DNA of 64,000 nt. Source: Pristionchus mayeri. Taxonomy: Eukaryota; Nematoda; Chromadorea; Rhabditida; Neodiplogasteridae. The notes under the pieces were generated by a model. That model was given only the letters and a program-made list of their open reading frames with translations, was not told the origin of the DNA and did no database searches. Position 1 is the first letter of the stretch, and each line of letters starts with the position of its first letter. The stretch covers positions 29,125,541 through 29,189,540 of the forward strand of contig BTRK01000004.1 in the NCBI GenBank assembly GCA_036245805.1, written 5' to 3'. The position numbers and the translations under genes were made by a program. This document shows, in pieces, positions 61,825 to 64,000 of the stretch.

Positions 61825-63977
61825 ATGGTCGTCGTCGTCTTCCTCGTCGGCCTTCTGGCCCTCTCCATCTCAGCTGCCGATGAGTGGTCCTCCTACCACT
61901 CCCACGACCAACTCGTACGCAAACTCGCCGACATCAACGAAAAATGCCCCGATGTGAGTGATATCTTCCACAATTACCATCCTGATCTACAGTATGCCTA
62001 TCCCAGGCACTGTGAGAAACCTACCGTAGCCCCGCCATCATTAACCCCCCAGATTGAGTCTCTCTGGACTGAAGAGGGCCCCTTTTTTGCATGACGTCAT
62101 TATGTTTTTTCCTCTTCCCACTCTCGGTTCCAGACCTTTCTTGGAAATTTTCATGCAATTTTTGTAATCACTGTACGGTGTCCGTTGGGTAGTTCATTCG
62201 TGGGTGTCTAATACGGTAGCTGGAGGTACAGTACCTCTCCTTTTCCCTCTCACTCATCTCGTTATGCAGTCTCATGCGATATTCTGAGTGGCGAGAAAAC
62301 GAGGAGATACTTGAGAAGAATCGATGAATGTTCTCGGAATCCTTTCTGTCTTGCTATGCTTTCACTTAATCCTTCCCTCGCCAAACAGATGATAACGCGT
62401 TGGCGATAAAATATGACGAGGCCCCACGCACTTTCATTCACGACACATCGATAGCCTTAATTGCGTCAAAATATGAAATTAGCAAAATAGGCGTGTTACC
62501 GATCTTCGATCTTCCGAAGCAATTTTGTATATTTTGAAAAACATTCCCCGCAAAACACTATTTTCCAGTAATTGCTGTCTTTGCGATTTCATGAGAACTT
62601 TGAGGTACAATCAATAGATTTCTTGCAGATCAATTTCTTCTCAGAATGGGAGATTTTCCATCTCGCTTTTTCTTCCCCCGATCCCTTTAGATTACCAGGG
62701 AAGCAGATGTTTTATGGGCATAAAGCTCATATTCAGAAAAAAAAGGGGGACAACCACGGGATTCTCCCTCGATCAGAGAATGCGAGAGAGCTCTCAAAAG
62801 ACGAGAGCATGACGAGAATTGTGTGCTTTTCATCATCAAATGAGAAGAGGGAGGGAAGTGTATCCAATATTCTCCCGAGGGGAGGCTTCTAGTGCTAATT
62901 AGCTGTCGAATCCCTCCGGAAACATGCACGTGACCTACTGAATTTGCTCTTTTCCTTCCTTTTTCTTCCTGGCTTCTCTCTGAACGAAAGCCTTCGTTGA
63001 CAGTCCATCCATCTCCACTCAACCAAAGACTCCTATAGAATAGGGAAAGGGATACTTTCTCAAGCTGGTGGTGAGAGGAGTGAGTGAGGGAAGAGAAGGG
63101 AGAGATTCTAGTCCTTCTTCCCCTCCTGACAATGGAATGACTCAGTGAAGTGACACCTGGCAGGACTGAGTCCTTTGAGGGGATGGGAGTTCCCCTCTAA
63201 TGCGATGCTTCCCTTTTTCTGGGAATTGCTGAGTGGATAGAGACTTCATCGGAATTATCCCCCCCTCTCCTTCCTCCCCCCCCCTCCCCCCTCCCCATCC
63301 ACGCCCTTCTTCTCTCTCTCATCTGGCTCATTCTGTGAATGAGAAGCCTGCAATTGAATCCCGAATAGAGACGCGTCTCAATGAGTAGATGTTTAATGCT
63401 CTTAAATACCAAGTAAAGAAAATCAAGTAGTTTTCTTTGAAACTTCAAACGTAGATATCGAACTCTGTTTGATCTTTGATCTTTACTCCTCTCTTCTCAG
63501 GTCACTCACCTCTACTCAATCGGGAAGTCAGTGGAGGGACGGGATCTCGTCGTCATTCACTTCTCCACTACACCCATGGGACACGACATTCGTAAGGGAT
63601 CAAAGATCAAACCACAGACCACAATCCACTATAATGATTGTATCTGTAGTTAATAGATGCCTTTATCTAGCCTAATCTCCCACAATCATTCAATATCAAA
63701 GAGCAGAGATCAAAGATCACTTTTAGTGAAGCCAGAGATGAAGTACGTGGGTAACATGCACGGGAACGAGCCAGTTGGTCGCGAACTGCTCATCCATCTC
63801 TCCGATCATCTCTGCCAGGGATACGTCGCCAAGGTTTGAATTAACGAATTCCCGAATTTTTCGCGGTGATAAAGTTTCAATTTTGAGGACAAGGATGTGA
63901 TGTCGCTGCTGAACTCGACCTCCATCCACATCCTCGCTTCGATGAACCCCGACGGATTCGAGAAGGCCATGAATACG
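61825..63977 (+). CDS. M14 metallocarboxypeptidase (carboxypeptidase D/E type), 5' part
   Basis: Exons 61825-61953, 63501-63591, 63727-63833 and 63888-63977 are in the window; the gene continues to the right. A signal peptide ([16 protein letters not shown]) is followed by the family start [35 protein letters not shown] and [20 protein letters not shown] follow; the HGNE supplies the first zinc ligands H and [11 protein letters not shown] is the conserved substrate-pocket segment. The sequence is of the CPN/E subfamily, which trims C-terminal Lys/Arg from prohormones and other secretory proteins (C. elegans EGL-21, CPD-1). The 1.5-kb first intron is pyrimidine-rich near its end. The last intron uses a GAG acceptor. 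Confidence 0.92.
61954..63500 (+). other. First intron of the carboxypeptidase gene
   Basis: 1.5 kb with a C-rich polypyrimidine block at 63259-63298 (G-rich on the minus strand) and the GATCTTTGATC motif 20 bp before the acceptor. No nested gene is supported. Confidence 0.6.
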
Positions 63978-64000
63978 GTAGGATTTGAACCCGCGCCATC

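Overview
This is eukaryotic nuclear DNA, most likely from a nematode. The genes are dense with GT-AG introns, many 45-150 bp long. Several start codons follow an isolated splice acceptor closely, as expected for spliced-leader (SL) trans-splicing. The gene complement (GLY-type GalNAc-transferase, PAQR, CCF-1, RBM39, a nematode glycine-rich family) also fits. The high intron number and many foldback elements suggest a diplogastrid such as Pristionchus; this placement is inference and no search was run.

Layout, left to right. (1) 29-3520 (+): 3' part of a polypeptide GalNAc-transferase with its ricin-type lectin domain, including a probable mutually exclusive exon pair and a 1.1-kb palindromic transposon in an intron. 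(2) 3521-9282: a pyrimidine-rich gene-free stretch. (3) 9283-11895 (+): a four-pass membrane protein. (4) 13711-18925 (+): a complete adiponectin-receptor-like PAQR gene, 17 coding exons, 444 aa. (5) 20414-22317 (+): a three-finger C2H2 protein with an acidic middle, 404 aa. (6) 22649-29527: about 49 copies of a 140-bp tandem repeat. (7) 29528-33828: repeat-rich gene-poor DNA with a TTAA-flanked MITE that carries a tRNA-like sequence. (8) 33829-37912 (+): a 20-exon nematode family gene (665 aa) with an alternative terminal exon giving a 258-aa form. (9) 38370-42744: three paralogous secreted Pro/Val-rich genes (-, -, +); the third is a mosaic of the other two. (10) 43250-49651 (+): RBM39/CAPER splicing factor, 18 exons, 555 aa. 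(11) 50125-61232 (-): three consecutive genes, CCF-1/CNOT7 deadenylase, ZNF593/Bud20-like and NT5DC2/3-like HAD protein, possibly an operon. (12) 61825 to beyond the end (+): an M14 carboxypeptidase of the D/E type, divergent from ccf-1.

Functionally the window mixes RNA-metabolism housekeeping genes (RBM39, CCF-1, ZNF593), membrane or secretory genes (GalNAc-transferase, PAQR, tetraspan, carboxypeptidase) and a young cluster of secreted repeat proteins. All exon models below were read by eye. For every complete gene the exon lengths sum to a multiple of three and join in frame.

The most unusual signals are: an 11-base motif GATCTTTGATC (or its complement) found exactly ten times, always in introns; foldback elements that carry tRNA-like A/B-box sequences, one with a second transposon nested in it by an 8-bp duplication; the 140-bp satellite with linked variants; the mosaic Pro/Val gene trio; and repeated use of GAG as a 3' splice site.
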